DNA of 64,000 nt from positions 1-64,000 of the forward strand of contig JBBRXY010000007.1 in assembly GCA_038238185.1 (NCBI GenBank). Reading direction: 5' to 3'. How positions within the stretch are numbered: position 1 is the stretch's first letter; each line of letters opens with the position of its first letter. Below, in pieces: positions 51,343-60,108 of this stretch. The position numbers and the translations under genes were made by a program. A model generated the notes under the pieces. The model made no database searches and was not told the DNA's origin. It saw only the letters and a program-made list of their open reading frames with translations. Source of the DNA: DATAQC01 sp038238185 (GTDB lineage Bacteria; Actinomycetota; Acidimicrobiia; Acidimicrobiales; AC-14).

Positions 51343-52020
51343 GTGGGGCGTAGGGAGGACGTTTGGACGGGAGTAGCCGTAGCCGTCATGGCGATCGTTG
51401 CCGTACTCGACAGCGTCCTGGGCGGCCCCGGCTTCGACGGGTTGTTGGTGGCGCCGTGGTCGTGGCCTCGGCCACGCTGAGCACGCGACGGACCGTCGTC
51501 CTTGCCGTCGCCGCGGTGGTCGCGGCGATCGTCATCGGGGGCGTGCACGGTCGTCTGGTCATGGTCAGCGGAGCGGTACGGGTGATCGGCGTGGCGGCCG
51601 TCGGCGCCTTCTGTGTCCTCGCCTCCCACTGGCGCGAGCGCCGGGAGGGCGTCCTCCAGCGGGTGACCCGTGTGGCCGAGGTGGCTCAGTTGGCCATTCT
51701 CCGTCCCATTCCGTCGCGGGTCGGGTCGATGACCTTCGCCACCCGCTACATCTCGGCCGCCGATCAGGCATTCATCGGCGGCGACCTCTATGAGGTGGTT
51801 CCGTCGGCGACCGGCGTGCGGGTGGTGGTGGGCGACGTGCGGGGGAAGGGCCTGGAGGCGGTACGCCTGGCCGGCGCTCGTGCTCGGCTCGTTCCGGGAG
51901 GCGGCGAATGTGGAGGACGCACTCGCCGACGTGGCCAGGGCCATCGACCGTGCCGTCGTCGGCGACATCTCCATCGAGGACTTCGTCACCGCAGTCTTCG
52001 TGGAATTTCGGCCCGAGGGA
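51343..52020 (+). pseudogene. Broken SpoIIE/PP2C-type (RsbU-like) phosphatase
   Basis: A GTG start at 51343 follows GGAGG. The frame opens with membrane helices and would continue through TRYISAADQAFIGGDLYEVV and VVVGDVRGKGLEAVRLA, the PP2C metal-binding blocks, to VLGSFREAANVEDALADVAR. Two frameshifts are needed: loss of a G near 51452 and a gain of one base near 51872. After VFVEFRPEG at about 52015 the homology stops, and a different, lower-GC sequence continues to a stop at 52125 (GKIIPVVGKAIQPLGYGLTA), which may be the tail of an Rhs-associated toxin. The last beta strands and second metal site of the phosphatase are lost, so it is not functional. Confidence 0.75.
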
Positions 52021-52152
52021 CTACCGAAGGTTGGCGGAAAGATCATTCCGGTTGTGGGTAAGGCGATCCAACCCCTCGGCTACGGGCTCACAGCGTTGGA
52101 CGCTGTGTGTACCGCCAACTCATGATGTCCCCGTACCCTGGGTTGTCCTGTT

Positions 52153-52392
52153 ATGTTTCAATTAGAACCCGGTTTCGCCGTGCCTAGATTCCGACGATGG
52201 TGGCATAATGAGGATTCATTCTGGAAGTTCACCTATTTCTTCTCGGCCTATCTCTTTTTTGGTGGGGCCGCAGTTGGTGGCATACTGAAACTACGAGATC
52301 CGGCGCAGATAGTCGGGTTCGCATTGTTCGCGGGGTTCTCAGCTGCGGTATTTGCTCTGGCGATATTGGCGTTGGTTCGTAAGCGATGGTAA
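52153..52392 (+). CDS. Small two-helix membrane protein, possible orphan immunity protein
   Basis: 79 residues with two predicted membrane helices (FTYFFSAYLFFGGAAVGGIL and AGFSAAVFALAILALV). The region is clearly lower in GC than the surroundings. It follows a foreign protein tail and precedes an Rhs fragment, the place where an immunity gene for an Rhs-linked toxin is expected. I do not recognise the family; the immunity role is inferred from position and size. Confidence 0.5.
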   Translation: MFQLEPGFAVPRFRRWWHNEDSFWKFTYFFSAYLFFGGAAVGGILKLRDPAQIVGFALFAGFSAAVFALAILALVRKRW

Positions 52393-52409
52393 AAAGGCTC
52401 AGGGTTTGG

Positions 52410-52728
52410 GGGGTCTACGCCTTCGCCGCCAGCGGCGGCTGTGGGCCCATGGCAAACGCCGGCAAGAACTCCAACCGCACCGCCGTCACCGACAACGGGG
52501 GAGCGGCCACCACCTACTGCTCCGACAACGCCGACCGGCTGGTCTCGTCCAGCGATGCCGCCAACGTGGGCACGCCTGTCTATGACCTGCGCGGCAACGC
52601 CACCCGGATGGGCACCCAGACCCTGGGCTACGACAGCTCGAGGCATTAGACCGTGGGGTCATGTGGTTTGTCGGGATTACACGAAAGCGGTCGGCAACGA
52701 AGTACCTCCTCCAGGTAAGTGGGAATGA
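52410..52728 (+). pseudogene. Rhs/YD-repeat core fragment with toxin-like tail
   Basis: From 52410 the frame reads VYAFAASGGCGPMANAGKNS, then NRTAVTDNGGAATTYCSDNA and PVYDLRGNATRMGTQTLGYD, clear YD repeats of Rhs proteins. It stops at 52649. One frame over, a tail VCRDYTKAVGNEVPPPGKWE ends at the TGA at 52728, overlapping the next ATG in the ATGA manner typical of toxin and immunity genes. It is a remnant of the C-terminal end of an Rhs toxin. Confidence 0.75.
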
Positions 52729-52970
52729 ATATGAACAGGGCAGCGCCTGCATTAGACGAAATCTCGGTCGCTCGGCCGTCAGGATCGTTATTGAGATCTA
52801 TTGGTATCCTCGGGTGTGGATCGATAGCTATTGCCCTATACCTGGTTGCAATAGGCCTTTCCCGAGGAGGACCGTACCTCTACCTAGACATTTCACTTGC
52901 GCTAGGGTTTTTGCTGTTCGGCCTTGTGATGCTGCTGGGGTTGTTCCGTGGACTGCGAGTTGGGCGGTAG
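52725..52970 (+). CDS. Small membrane protein, possible orphan immunity protein
   Basis: About 81 residues from ATG 52725 with two membrane helices (SIGILGCGSIAIALYLVAIG and DISLALGFLLFGLVMLLGLF). The start overlaps the TGA of the preceding toxin-like tail. The base composition is lower in GC than the flanks. It has no similarity I can see to the other small membrane protein at 52153. An immunity role is inferred. Confidence 0.5.
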   Translation: MNMNRAAPALDEISVARPSGSLLRSIGILGCGSIAIALYLVAIGLSRGGPYLYLDISLALGFLLFGLVMLLGLFRGLRVGR

Positions 52971-53039
52971 CTTCGCGGAAATTCAGGCCGCGACAGGGTC
53001 GGACGAAGCCGTGCTAGCACGCATTGTTAAGATACGAAG

Positions 53040-53330
53040 GAATCCAACCGCAGTTGCTTCTGTCGCCGCCTCGGCTTGCACCGCCTACGCCTCGACTACG
53101 CGCCGCCGACCACCGGCAGCCCGCAACTGGTTCTGCGCTGGACACCGCCGGGGGGTAACGACGTGGCCGTGCCGGCCCGCGCCCTGGCGCCCGCTACGCC
53201 AACGCCACCAAGACCGTCACCGACGACGATCACGGTGTGCCCGCGACCACCACGACCACCGACGTGGAGTCCGAGAACGGCCTGGTCAAGACCACCACCA
53301 CCGACCCCGCCGCTCCCATCCGCTCCAAGG
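53040..53330 (+). pseudogene. Rhs protein fragment (PA14-like and linker region)
   Basis: The frame gives HRLRLDYAPPTTGSPQLVLR, then WTPPGGNDVAVPARALAP, a PA14-like strand region often found within Rhs proteins. It continues one frame over as YANATKTVTDDDHGVPATTT followed by TTDVESENGLVKTTTTDPA. Loss of one C near 53192 joins them. Upstream start and downstream core are missing. Confidence 0.7.
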
Positions 53331-53600
53331 GCGGCGAGACCGAGTGGATCTACTGGGGCACGGGCACGGCCCACCTATTGCCGCGGCTCCTGCATCTCGG
53401 GGACGGGTCGATCCGCACGAGCGGACCCCGATTTCTGTCCAGCCGTCGGCCCGTGCCCTCCCGACGCCCGGGGCCGGCCGACATCTGCCCGCACACCGGG
53501 CGGGCCCGGCTGGGCTACGACCGCGCTCGCGCCCTCCTCCAGGCCGCTACCGGGTGGAACCTCCACCAGCTCCGCCACTCAGCGGCCGCCGGGAACCCCT
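53331..53600 (+). pseudogene. Tyrosine-recombinase (integrase) remnant
   Basis: In the same frame as the Rhs fragment, the sequence becomes EWIYWGTGTAHLLPRLLHLG, then ADICPHTGRARLGYDRARAL and TGWNLHQLRHSAAAGN. GRARLGYDRARALL followed by LHQLRHS is the C-terminal catalytic pattern of a phage/plasmid-type integrase (HxLRHS). The rest, including the catalytic tyrosine, is gone, cut by the end of the YukJ gene. Confidence 0.7.
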
Positions 53601-54287
53601 TCAGCGCGGGACGCCGGCCGGGCCGAACAGGGGTGAGCCCGGGACAGGATCCCCGTTGTCGTCGGTTTGGGCGAGTTGCGACTGGAAGGCGAGGAAGAAG
53701 GCCAACCATCGGCCTTCGCCGGGAAAATGGATAAAAAGCGCCCCGTCCTGCCAGACGCCGTTGTCGCCGGCGTGGGGACCGGGACTGCCCTGGTTGAGAT
53801 GGATGTCGTGGATGCCGCTACCAGGCTTGAACGAGAAGACCTCGTCGGCCTTGTCCGGCTCTGGTCCCCACTTGCTGCCGAAGGCGTAGAACCGGGCGCC
53901 GGCGTCGATGGCCTGGCCGACGTGGGTCTCGAAGATCTCACTCAGGTCGTTGTCGGGCCCGGGCGCCTCGAAGGGCAGTGCCGACATGTCCTCGGGCCGG
54001 AACAACGCGCCGCGGATGAAGTCGAGGGCCAGGCCGCCGGGGCGGTTCGGAAGTGCCGTGTAGCCATCGCCGAGGTCCGGAAGGTCGGACAGCAGCGCGT
54101 GGTCGTAGTCGGGTTCGAGCAGGAAGAGGAGCTCCGAGGGGCTCTGGTCCGACATGACGTTGACGGCTACCCGGTGGCAGATCTCTTGGACCTCGAGCTG
54201 GATCTGGAAGTGGGGCTTTCCGATCTTGCCGGCGAGCTTGGCCTCCACGGCCGTTCCGGCGAGGACGCCGTACCCCCCGATCGCCAT
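53601..54287 (-). CDS. DUF2278 (YukJ-family) protein
   Basis: 228 residues. It follows the DUF2278/YukJ pattern: an opening GYGVLAGTAVEAKLAGKIGK and PHFQIQLEV, VAVNVMSDQSPSELLFLLEP, then ALDFIRGALFR, GARFYAFGSKWGPEPDKADE, GIHDIHLNQGSPGPHAGDNG and VWQDGALFIHFPGEGRWLAF with AFQSQ near the end. The family is widespread and its function is unknown. It borders the degraded Rhs/integrase island: its 3-prime end abuts the integrase remnant. Confidence 0.88.
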   Translation of the reverse strand: MAIGGYGVLAGTAVEAKLAGKIGKPHFQIQLEVQEICHRVAVNVMSDQSPSELLFLLEPDYDHALLSDLPDLGDGYTALPNRPGGLALDFIRGALFRPEDMSALPFEAPGPDNDLSEIFETHVGQAIDAGARFYAFGSKWGPEPDKADEVFSFKPGSGIHDIHLNQGSPGPHAGDNGVWQDGALFIHFPGEGRWLAFFLAFQSQLAQTDDNGDPVPGSPLFGPAGVPR

Positions 54288-54296
54288 GGTTCTGGG

Positions 54297-54641
54297 TCAG
54301 GCCCGGGCTGCGAGCCGGGCGGTCAGCCAGCTCACGCTGTCGGCCGAGGCCATGGCCTGCTCCCATCCGTCGAGCAGCCGTTCGACCTCGGAACCGTCGG
54401 CGATGGCGGCGAGCACCCGCACGCCCAGATGGTCGGGGGCGACGGGCATGGACACGACGTCGCCGAAGGGGTCGGCCCACACCGCCGGCGGGTCGTCCTG
54501 CATCACGTACAGCTCGCCGGTGTCGCCGATCCAGTTGAGCTCGTAGCGGCGCCCGTGGACGTCGTGCCAGTCCTGGCCGAACTGCAACTCGTCGGAGGTC
54601 CGGCGTCGTTCGTCGGCGTCGTAGAACTCTTCGATGTCCAA
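54297..54641 (-). CDS. Conserved hypothetical protein
   Basis: 114 residues, acidic, no signal or membrane segment. The sequence ELQFGQDWHDVHGRRYELNW then IGDTGELYVMQDDPPAVWAD is beta-rich; the C-terminal third is helical (VERLLDGWEQAMASADSVSW). It starts just upstream of YukJ on the same strand (9 bp apart), so the two are probably one transcript. I do not recognise the family. Confidence 0.65.
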   Translation of the reverse strand: MDIEEFYDADERRRTSDELQFGQDWHDVHGRRYELNWIGDTGELYVMQDDPPAVWADPFGDVVSMPVAPDHLGVRVLAAIADGSEVERLLDGWEQAMASADSVSWLTARLAARA

Positions 54642-54756
54642 CGGGTGCTCCTCAGCTTTCGAGATTCGGCCAACGTTGCGATGCCAGGACCTCCGACACT
54701 ACGCGCCCGCTCTTGGTCGGGGCTGCGGCCGGGCACCGGTACGATAGGTAGCTCCC

Positions 54757-56574
54757 ATGCTTGATCCCGCCATCCGCAACGTCGCCCTCGTCGCACACGT
54801 CGACCACGGGAAGACGACCCTCGTCGACACCATCCTGCGCCAGACCGGCACCTTCGCCGAGCACGCGGCGTTGGTGGACCGCGTCATGGATTCGAACGAC
54901 CAGGAACGGGAGCGGGGCATCACCATCCTGGCCAAGGCTGCGTCGGTGCACTGGCGGGGGACCAAGATCAACCTGGTCGACACCCCGGGCCATGCCGACT
55001 TCGGAGGCGAGGTGGAGCGGGCCCTGGCCATGGTCGACGGCGTCCTGCTACTCGTCGACGCCGCTGAGGGTCCCCTGCCCCAGACGCGCTACGTCCTCTC
55101 AAAGGCCGTTGCTGCCGACCTTCCTGCGGTGGTCGTGCTCAACAAGGTCGACCGGTCCGATGCCCGTCCCAAAGAGGTGCTCGACCAGATCTACCAGCTC
55201 TTCATGGACCTCGAGGTTCCCGACCACCACATCGACTTCCCGATAATCTCGGCCATCGCCCGCCAGGGCCGGGCCATCGAGGGTGTGGGATTCCCCGACG
55301 AGGACGCCACCCTGGCGCCCCTCCTCGACGCCGTGCTGCACACCGTGCCGGCCCCCATCGGCGATCCTGCCGCCCCCCTGCAGGCCCTGGTCACCAACCT
55401 CGACGCGTCGGACTATCTCGGGCGCCTGGCCATCGGCCGGGTGATGCGCGGAACGCTCCGGGCCGGACGCCCGGTGGCTCTGGTGACGGCCGGCGACTCG
55501 CCCCCGCCCCGAAAGCCGGCCCAGCTGCTTTCCGTGGAGGGCCTCGGTCGCATCCCCGCCACCGAGATCGTGGCCGGCGACCTCTTCGTGTTGGCGGGGT
55601 TCCCCGAGGTGGAGATCGGCGACACCCTGGCCGACCCGGCCGACCCCGATCCGTTGCCTCGCCTCACCGTCGACGAGCCGGTATTGCGGATGACCTTCGG
55701 CGTCAATACCTCGCCGCTGGCCGGAAAGTCCGGCCGCTACCTCACCTCCCGGCACTTGCGCGAGCGCCTGGCGCGCGAGGTGCTCGGCAACGTCGCCATC
55801 CGGGTGGAGGAGACCGCCTCCCCCGACATCCTCCAGGTCGCCGGCCGCGGTGAGTTGCAACTGGCCGTGCTCATCGAGTCGATGCGCCGGGAGGGCTACG
55901 AGTTGGAGGCCAGCCGGCCCGAGGTGATCACCCGCCAGATCGACGGTGTCACCCACGAGCCCGTCGAGGAAGGCGTGATCGACGTCCCCGACGACCATGT
56001 GGGCACGGTCACGCAGATCCTTGCCCCCCGGAAGGGCGTTGTCCTCGACATCAGGGGTGGCGATCCCGGACGTACCGTCCTGTCGTTCGAGGCCCCCGCC
56101 CGGGGCTTGTTGGGCATGCGGGGCCAGCTGCTCACGGCCAGCCGGGGTACGGCGCTGCTGCACACCCGTCATCGGGGCTGGGCCCGCTGGGCGGGCGAGC
56201 TGCCTCATCGCAAGGGGGGCGCCATGTTGGCCGATCGCTCGGGCACGGCCACCGGCTATGCGCTCGACGGGCTCCAGTTGCGGGGCGAGCTGTTCATCGG
56301 GCCGAACGAGGAGGTCTACGAAGGCATGATGGTGGGGGAGAACGCCAAGGCCGGCGACATGATGGTCAACGTGGTGCGGGAGAAGCAGAAGACCAATATC
56401 CGGACCCACGCGGCCGACGACGCCATCAAGCTCACACCCCCCCGGGTGCTCACCATCGAAACGGCCATCGAGCTGATCGCCGAGGACGAGCTGGTGGAGA
56501 TCACTCCCGCCGCGGTCCGGGTACGTAAGCGTCTCCTCCTGGAGCACGACCGTCGACGGTCGGCGCGCAAGTAG
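54757..56574 (+). CDS. typA: Translational GTPase TypA/BipA
   Basis: 605 residues, matching the family length. GTPase motifs: AHVDHGKTT (G1, residues 13-21), DTPGH (G3), NKVD (G4) and SAIA (G5). The EF-G-like domains III and V and the specific C-terminal domain (RSGTATGYALDGLQLRGELF, GPNEEVYEGMMVGENAKAGD) are present. It binds the ribosome and supports assembly and growth under stress. TACGATAGG lies just upstream of the ATG and may be a -10 box with a very short leader. Confidence 0.95.
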   Translation: MLDPAIRNVALVAHVDHGKTTLVDTILRQTGTFAEHAALVDRVMDSNDQERERGITILAKAASVHWRGTKINLVDTPGHADFGGEVERALAMVDGVLLLVDAAEGPLPQTRYVLSKAVAADLPAVVVLNKVDRSDARPKEVLDQIYQLFMDLEVPDHHIDFPIISAIARQGRAIEGVGFPDEDATLAPLLDAVLHTVPAPIGDPAAPLQALVTNLDASDYLGRLAIGRVMRGTLRAGRPVALVTAGDSPPPRKPAQLLSVEGLGRIPATEIVAGDLFVLAGFPEVEIGDTLADPADPDPLPRLTVDEPVLRMTFGVNTSPLAGKSGRYLTSRHLRERLAREVLGNVAIRVEETASPDILQVAGRGELQLAVLIESMRREGYELEASRPEVITRQIDGVTHEPVEEGVIDVPDDHVGTVTQILAPRKGVVLDIRGGDPGRTVLSFEAPARGLLGMRGQLLTASRGTALLHTRHRGWARWAGELPHRKGGAMLADRSGTATGYALDGLQLRGELFIGPNEEVYEGMMVGENAKAGDMMVNVVREKQKTNIRTHAADDAIKLTPPRVLTIETAIELIAEDELVEITPAAVRVRKRLLLEHDRRRSARK

Positions 56575-56656
56575 TCAACCCTTCGGGGGACCCGGCGGCG
56601 AATGTGTCACGGAATGACGGGGTATTGCCACAAATGTGGGCCCCGATGGTGGGATC

Positions 56657-57748
56657 ATGAGTTCGGTGCGCTCCCGAACGGTTGTGTTGGCGGCGCTGGC
56701 CGCGGGCGTGGGTCTCACGGCCGTCGTCCTGCTGGCCCGGGCCGACAGCGCCTTGGCCGTCGACGTCGACGGGCACTCGGTCACACTGCCGAGATCGTCT
56801 CCAACGGTGGCCTCCGCCCTGACTGCGGCTCACGTCAGCGCCAAGGCCGGAGTCGTGCGGGCGGCGGTGAGCGGGCACGAGATCCCCGGCCAGGCCAATC
56901 CGGCCAGCATCACCGTCAACGGCGTTCCCGCGGCACTCGAGACCCGGCTGAAGCGCAACGACAAGGTGCAGGTCATACCGGGTGCCGACACCGTCGAGCC
57001 GGTCGACGAGCGCCAGACCCCCGGCGCCATCCCCGGTCTTCCCGACGTGGAACGGGAGCTGTGGCAGCCAGGGAGCTCCACCACGAACCACCAGACGGTC
57101 GGACGGTGGAGCGGGGAGATTGTCACCAACACGCCGGGCACCCCCGGGGTGGCGTCCCGGGCCGTGACCGACAAGATGGTGGCCCTCACCTTCGACGACG
57201 GTCCCGATCCGAAGTGGACTCCGTCGATCCTGGCCATCCTCAAAGAGGAGAAGGTGCCGGCCACGTTCTGCGTGGTGGGCTATTCGGTGAAGAAGTTCCC
57301 CGATCTCCTCAAGACCGAGCGCGACCTCGGCCACAGCTTCTGCGACCACACCCTCGACCACGCCCACCTCCCCAAACAGCCTCACGACGGGGTCGTCAAC
57401 CAGGTGAAGGGGATGTCGGACCTGTTGGTCTCCATTCTCGGCGGCGCGCCTCCGGCGGTGATGCGGCCTCCCTACGGCGAGTTGTCGCCCGATGCCATCG
57501 CCGTCTCCCATGCCAACGGGATGCGGGTGCTCACCTGGAACGTCGACTCGAAGGACTACAACAAGCCCTCCGCAGCCAAGATCCAGTCAAACGTGGTGAC
57601 CGCCGTGAAGCCGGGGTCGGTGGTGCTTATGCACGACGGTGGAGGCGACCGGGCCAACACGGTTGCCGCGCTGAGGCCGATCATTCAGGCTCTCAAGGCC
57701 CAGGGGTACCGATTCGTCACCCCGACAACAGTGCCGGTGGTGCCGTGA
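56657..57748 (+). CDS. Secreted polysaccharide deacetylase with DUF348-like domain
   Basis: 363 residues. An N-terminal membrane/signal helix (VVLAALAAGVGLTAVVLLAR) is followed by a DUF348-like ubiquitin-type domain (VDVDGHSVTLPRSSPTVASA). The NodB deacetylase domain has ALTFDDGPDPKWTPSILAIL (catalytic Asp pair), HTLDHAHL (metal His), RPPYGELSPD and VVLMHDGGG. It removes acetyl groups from peptidoglycan or another polysaccharide outside the membrane. DUF348 is otherwise found in Rpf and YabE proteins, so a cell-wall role is likely. ATG 56657 starts the signal helix. Confidence 0.9.
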   Translation: MSSVRSRTVVLAALAAGVGLTAVVLLARADSALAVDVDGHSVTLPRSSPTVASALTAAHVSAKAGVVRAAVSGHEIPGQANPASITVNGVPAALETRLKRNDKVQVIPGADTVEPVDERQTPGAIPGLPDVERELWQPGSSTTNHQTVGRWSGEIVTNTPGTPGVASRAVTDKMVALTFDDGPDPKWTPSILAILKEEKVPATFCVVGYSVKKFPDLLKTERDLGHSFCDHTLDHAHLPKQPHDGVVNQVKGMSDLLVSILGGAPPAVMRPPYGELSPDAIAVSHANGMRVLTWNVDSKDYNKPSAAKIQSNVVTAVKPGSVVLMHDGGGDRANTVAALRPIIQALKAQGYRFVTPTTVPVVP

Positions 57749-57767
57749 GCCACCCGGGTGGTGCGCC

Positions 57768-58916
57768 TCAGCGGTAGTTGCCGGTGTGGCCGAGGCTGTA
57801 TCGGCCGGGCTGGGGGAAGAGGGCCAGGCCGTGAGCGCCCTTGCCCACCGGGATGCGGTGGAGCAACTCGCCGGTGCGGGTGTCGATCACGTAGACCTCG
57901 GCGTTGTTCCGGCCGGTGATCCAGAACTGGGAGCCGTCGGCGGAGACGCCGCCCATGTCGGGACTGCCGCCGGGGATGTCCCAGTTGCCCGTCACCGTGT
58001 TGGTGGCCACGTCGATCACCGACACCGTGCCGCCACCGCGGTTGGTTGCGTACAACGACTTGGCGTCGCGGCTGAAGTAGAGCCCGTGGGTGCCCTTACC
58101 AGTCTCGATGAAAGTCTTCGTCTGCATGGTCTCGCCGTCGAGCACGTGCACACCGTCACGGTGTCCGGGCCGGTCCTGGTTGGCCACGTAGAACGTCTTG
58201 CCGTTGGGCGAGAGCCGGGTGTCGATCGGGGAGCCGCCAAGCTGGAGCTCACCGACGACGGCCATGGTCTTGACGTCGACCTTCACGACCCATCCGGAGA
58301 ACTCGCAGGAGATCACGAAGTAGCTCCCGTCGGCCGAGAAATCGAGATGGTCGGGGCCCGAGTGGTCGATCGTGACCGACTTGATGAGCTTCCAGGTATG
58401 GGCGTCGCGGAAGTCGAGCTGGCGGTACCGCTCGGCAACCACGATCGCGGTGGTGCCGTCGGGTGTGAAGTAGAGGTTGTACGGGTCGCGGATGGGAAAG
58501 GCCTCCCCCGGCTTGCCGCTCATCGGGTCAATTGGGGTGAGCGAGTCGCCCGCGGTGTTGTCGACGTACAACGTCTTCAGGTCCCACGAGGGAGTGACGT
58601 GCTGGGGGCCGCCCCCAACTGCGTAGTGGCCGATGACCTTGTACGTGGAGGTGTCGATCACGTCGAGGGTGTTGGCCAGGCTGTTCGGGACGTAGGCCCG
58701 GGTGGGAACACCCTCGACCTCAGGGCTGAGGGCACCGGCGCCGGTGGCCGCGTACACGTTGGTGGGGGGCGCCGTGGTGGGCGTGGTGGTCGTCTCCGGG
58801 GCCTGGCTGGTCGGCGGGGCCTTGTCGGTGGTGGGGCTGGTGCTACCCCGACTGCTGGCACATCCGGCTGCGACCACGGCGGCGGCCAAGACGACTGCAC
58901 TGAATCGGCTGAACAT
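57768..58916 (-). CDS. YncE-like beta-propeller lipoprotein
   Basis: 382 residues. The signal peptide ends in the lipobox AAVVAAGC, followed by a T/P/S linker. The rest is a beta-propeller of repeated strands such as RAYVPNSLANTLDVIDTSTY, TFYVANQDRPGHRDGVHVLD and SLYATNRGGGTVSVIDVATN. The YncE/cytochrome D1-like propellers bind partners or cofactors; no heme site is seen. It is downstream of the Rpf-like gene on the same strand with 33 bp between them. Confidence 0.87.
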   Translation of the reverse strand: MFSRFSAVVLAAAVVAAGCASSRGSTSPTTDKAPPTSQAPETTTTPTTAPPTNVYAATGAGALSPEVEGVPTRAYVPNSLANTLDVIDTSTYKVIGHYAVGGGPQHVTPSWDLKTLYVDNTAGDSLTPIDPMSGKPGEAFPIRDPYNLYFTPDGTTAIVVAERYRQLDFRDAHTWKLIKSVTIDHSGPDHLDFSADGSYFVISCEFSGWVVKVDVKTMAVVGELQLGGSPIDTRLSPNGKTFYVANQDRPGHRDGVHVLDGETMQTKTFIETGKGTHGLYFSRDAKSLYATNRGGGTVSVIDVATNTVTGNWDIPGGSPDMGGVSADGSQFWITGRNNAEVYVIDTRTGELLHRIPVGKGAHGLALFPQPGRYSLGHTGNYR

Positions 58917-58949
58917 TGGAGGGGAATCTAGATGGTGGCCGGCGCCGGC

Positions 58950-59975
58950 TCAGAGCAGGCCGCACATGCGGGCGGTATTCGGCCACGGGGCCCAGCCCTC
59001 GGCCGCCTGCAGCTGGCGGGCGGCGGCGTCCTGGACGTCGGGGGGATAGTCCTGCGCCGAGCCGCTATAGCCCAGCGAGTGCCAGGTTCCGTCCTCGAAC
59101 TGGTAGGCGCCACCGCCCGGGCTGCTGTAGTTGTTGCCCGACTCGAGCTGACGGATGCACGCCCAGGCGTCACCGTTGCCGGCAGGGGAGGACCCGCCTG
59201 CCGGCGCCGCGGTCGGCGGTGGGGCGGCGGGCGCAGGACCGGCCGACAGAGTGGGTTTGGGGGCTCCGGCGGCGGCAATGACCAGAGTCGGCACCGGGGC
59301 CGGCCGCGCCGCAGCAGCCTGGGCCAGACGACGGGCCTGCTCGGCCGCCACCAGCGACGTGACCTCACCGTTGACCTTGGTGAGGTTCGCCCGTTGGGTC
59401 TCCTCGGCGGCCTGGAGCGACGACTTCTCGGAGACGATCTGGGCGGCCTCGTTCTTGGCCCGTGCGAGGGTAGTGGCGAGGATGGCTTGGCGGGCGGCGA
59501 GGTCCTGCTTGGTGCCTCGCAGCTCTTCGACGGCCGAGCGGTCCATGCCCGCCACCAGGCTCAGGTAGGTGTCGTAGACGACGAGGTCGGAGCTGGCCCG
59601 CAGGCGCTTTCCGAGCACCGACACCGATCCGCCATGGGTGTAGGCGTCGACGGCCTGGCCGGCCAGGCGGCCCCGCGCCTCGTCTTGGTGCTGAGTGGCG
59701 ACACGCACGCCGTTCTCGGCCTGGCGCAACGATTCCTGTACGTCGCCCATCGCCGCCTCGGCGGTGCGTATCCGGCGGTCGGCCTCGATGACCCGCTGGG
59801 CCTGGGCCGACAACTCGTTGGTGAGGCGCTCGGCTTCGGCTCGCTTGTCGTCGACGGAGGCGGCGCCGGCCACGCGGGGGAAGGCGGTCGACTGGACGAA
59901 CACGGACGTGAGGAGAGACACCGCCAGGAACGCAACGAGGGCAGGGGCGCGCCAAAGGCGAGGCTGGAGAGACAA
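58950..59975 (-). CDS. Secreted protein with coiled coil and Rpf-like transglycosylase domain
   Basis: 341 residues. A signal peptide (residues about 10-39), then coiled-coil helices (about 40-215, VDDKRAEAERLTNELSAQAQ), an alanine/proline linker and a C-terminal domain: DAWACIRQLESGNNYSSPGG, GAYQFEDGTWHSLGYSGSAQ, ending WAPWPNTARMCGLL. This is the resuscitation-promoting-factor / transglycosylase-like fold; Glu in RQLESGNNY is the expected catalytic residue. Such enzymes cleave peptidoglycan, and the coiled coil resembles NlpC/EnvC-like regulators of wall hydrolases. Confidence 0.85.
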   Translation of the reverse strand: MSLQPRLWRAPALVAFLAVSLLTSVFVQSTAFPRVAGAASVDDKRAEAERLTNELSAQAQRVIEADRRIRTAEAAMGDVQESLRQAENGVRVATQHQDEARGRLAGQAVDAYTHGGSVSVLGKRLRASSDLVVYDTYLSLVAGMDRSAVEELRGTKQDLAARQAILATTLARAKNEAAQIVSEKSSLQAAEETQRANLTKVNGEVTSLVAAEQARRLAQAAAARPAPVPTLVIAAAGAPKPTLSAGPAPAAPPPTAAPAGGSSPAGNGDAWACIRQLESGNNYSSPGGGAYQFEDGTWHSLGYSGSAQDYPPDVQDAAARQLQAAEGWAPWPNTARMCGLL

Positions 59976-60108
59976 GATCCTCCGACGCTAGCCACCCCGG
60001 GGGGGTGCCGCCAAACGAAGGGGGCGCCTCGGGGGAAGGAACTACAGCCGTGTGAGCACGGCGGCGAAGAAGGCAATGGAGGTCATTCGGCCGGCGTGAG
60101 GTGATCAG

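Noticed and set aside
53667..54764. Plus-strand open frame of 365 codons
   Set aside because: Antisense to yukJ and the following small gene.
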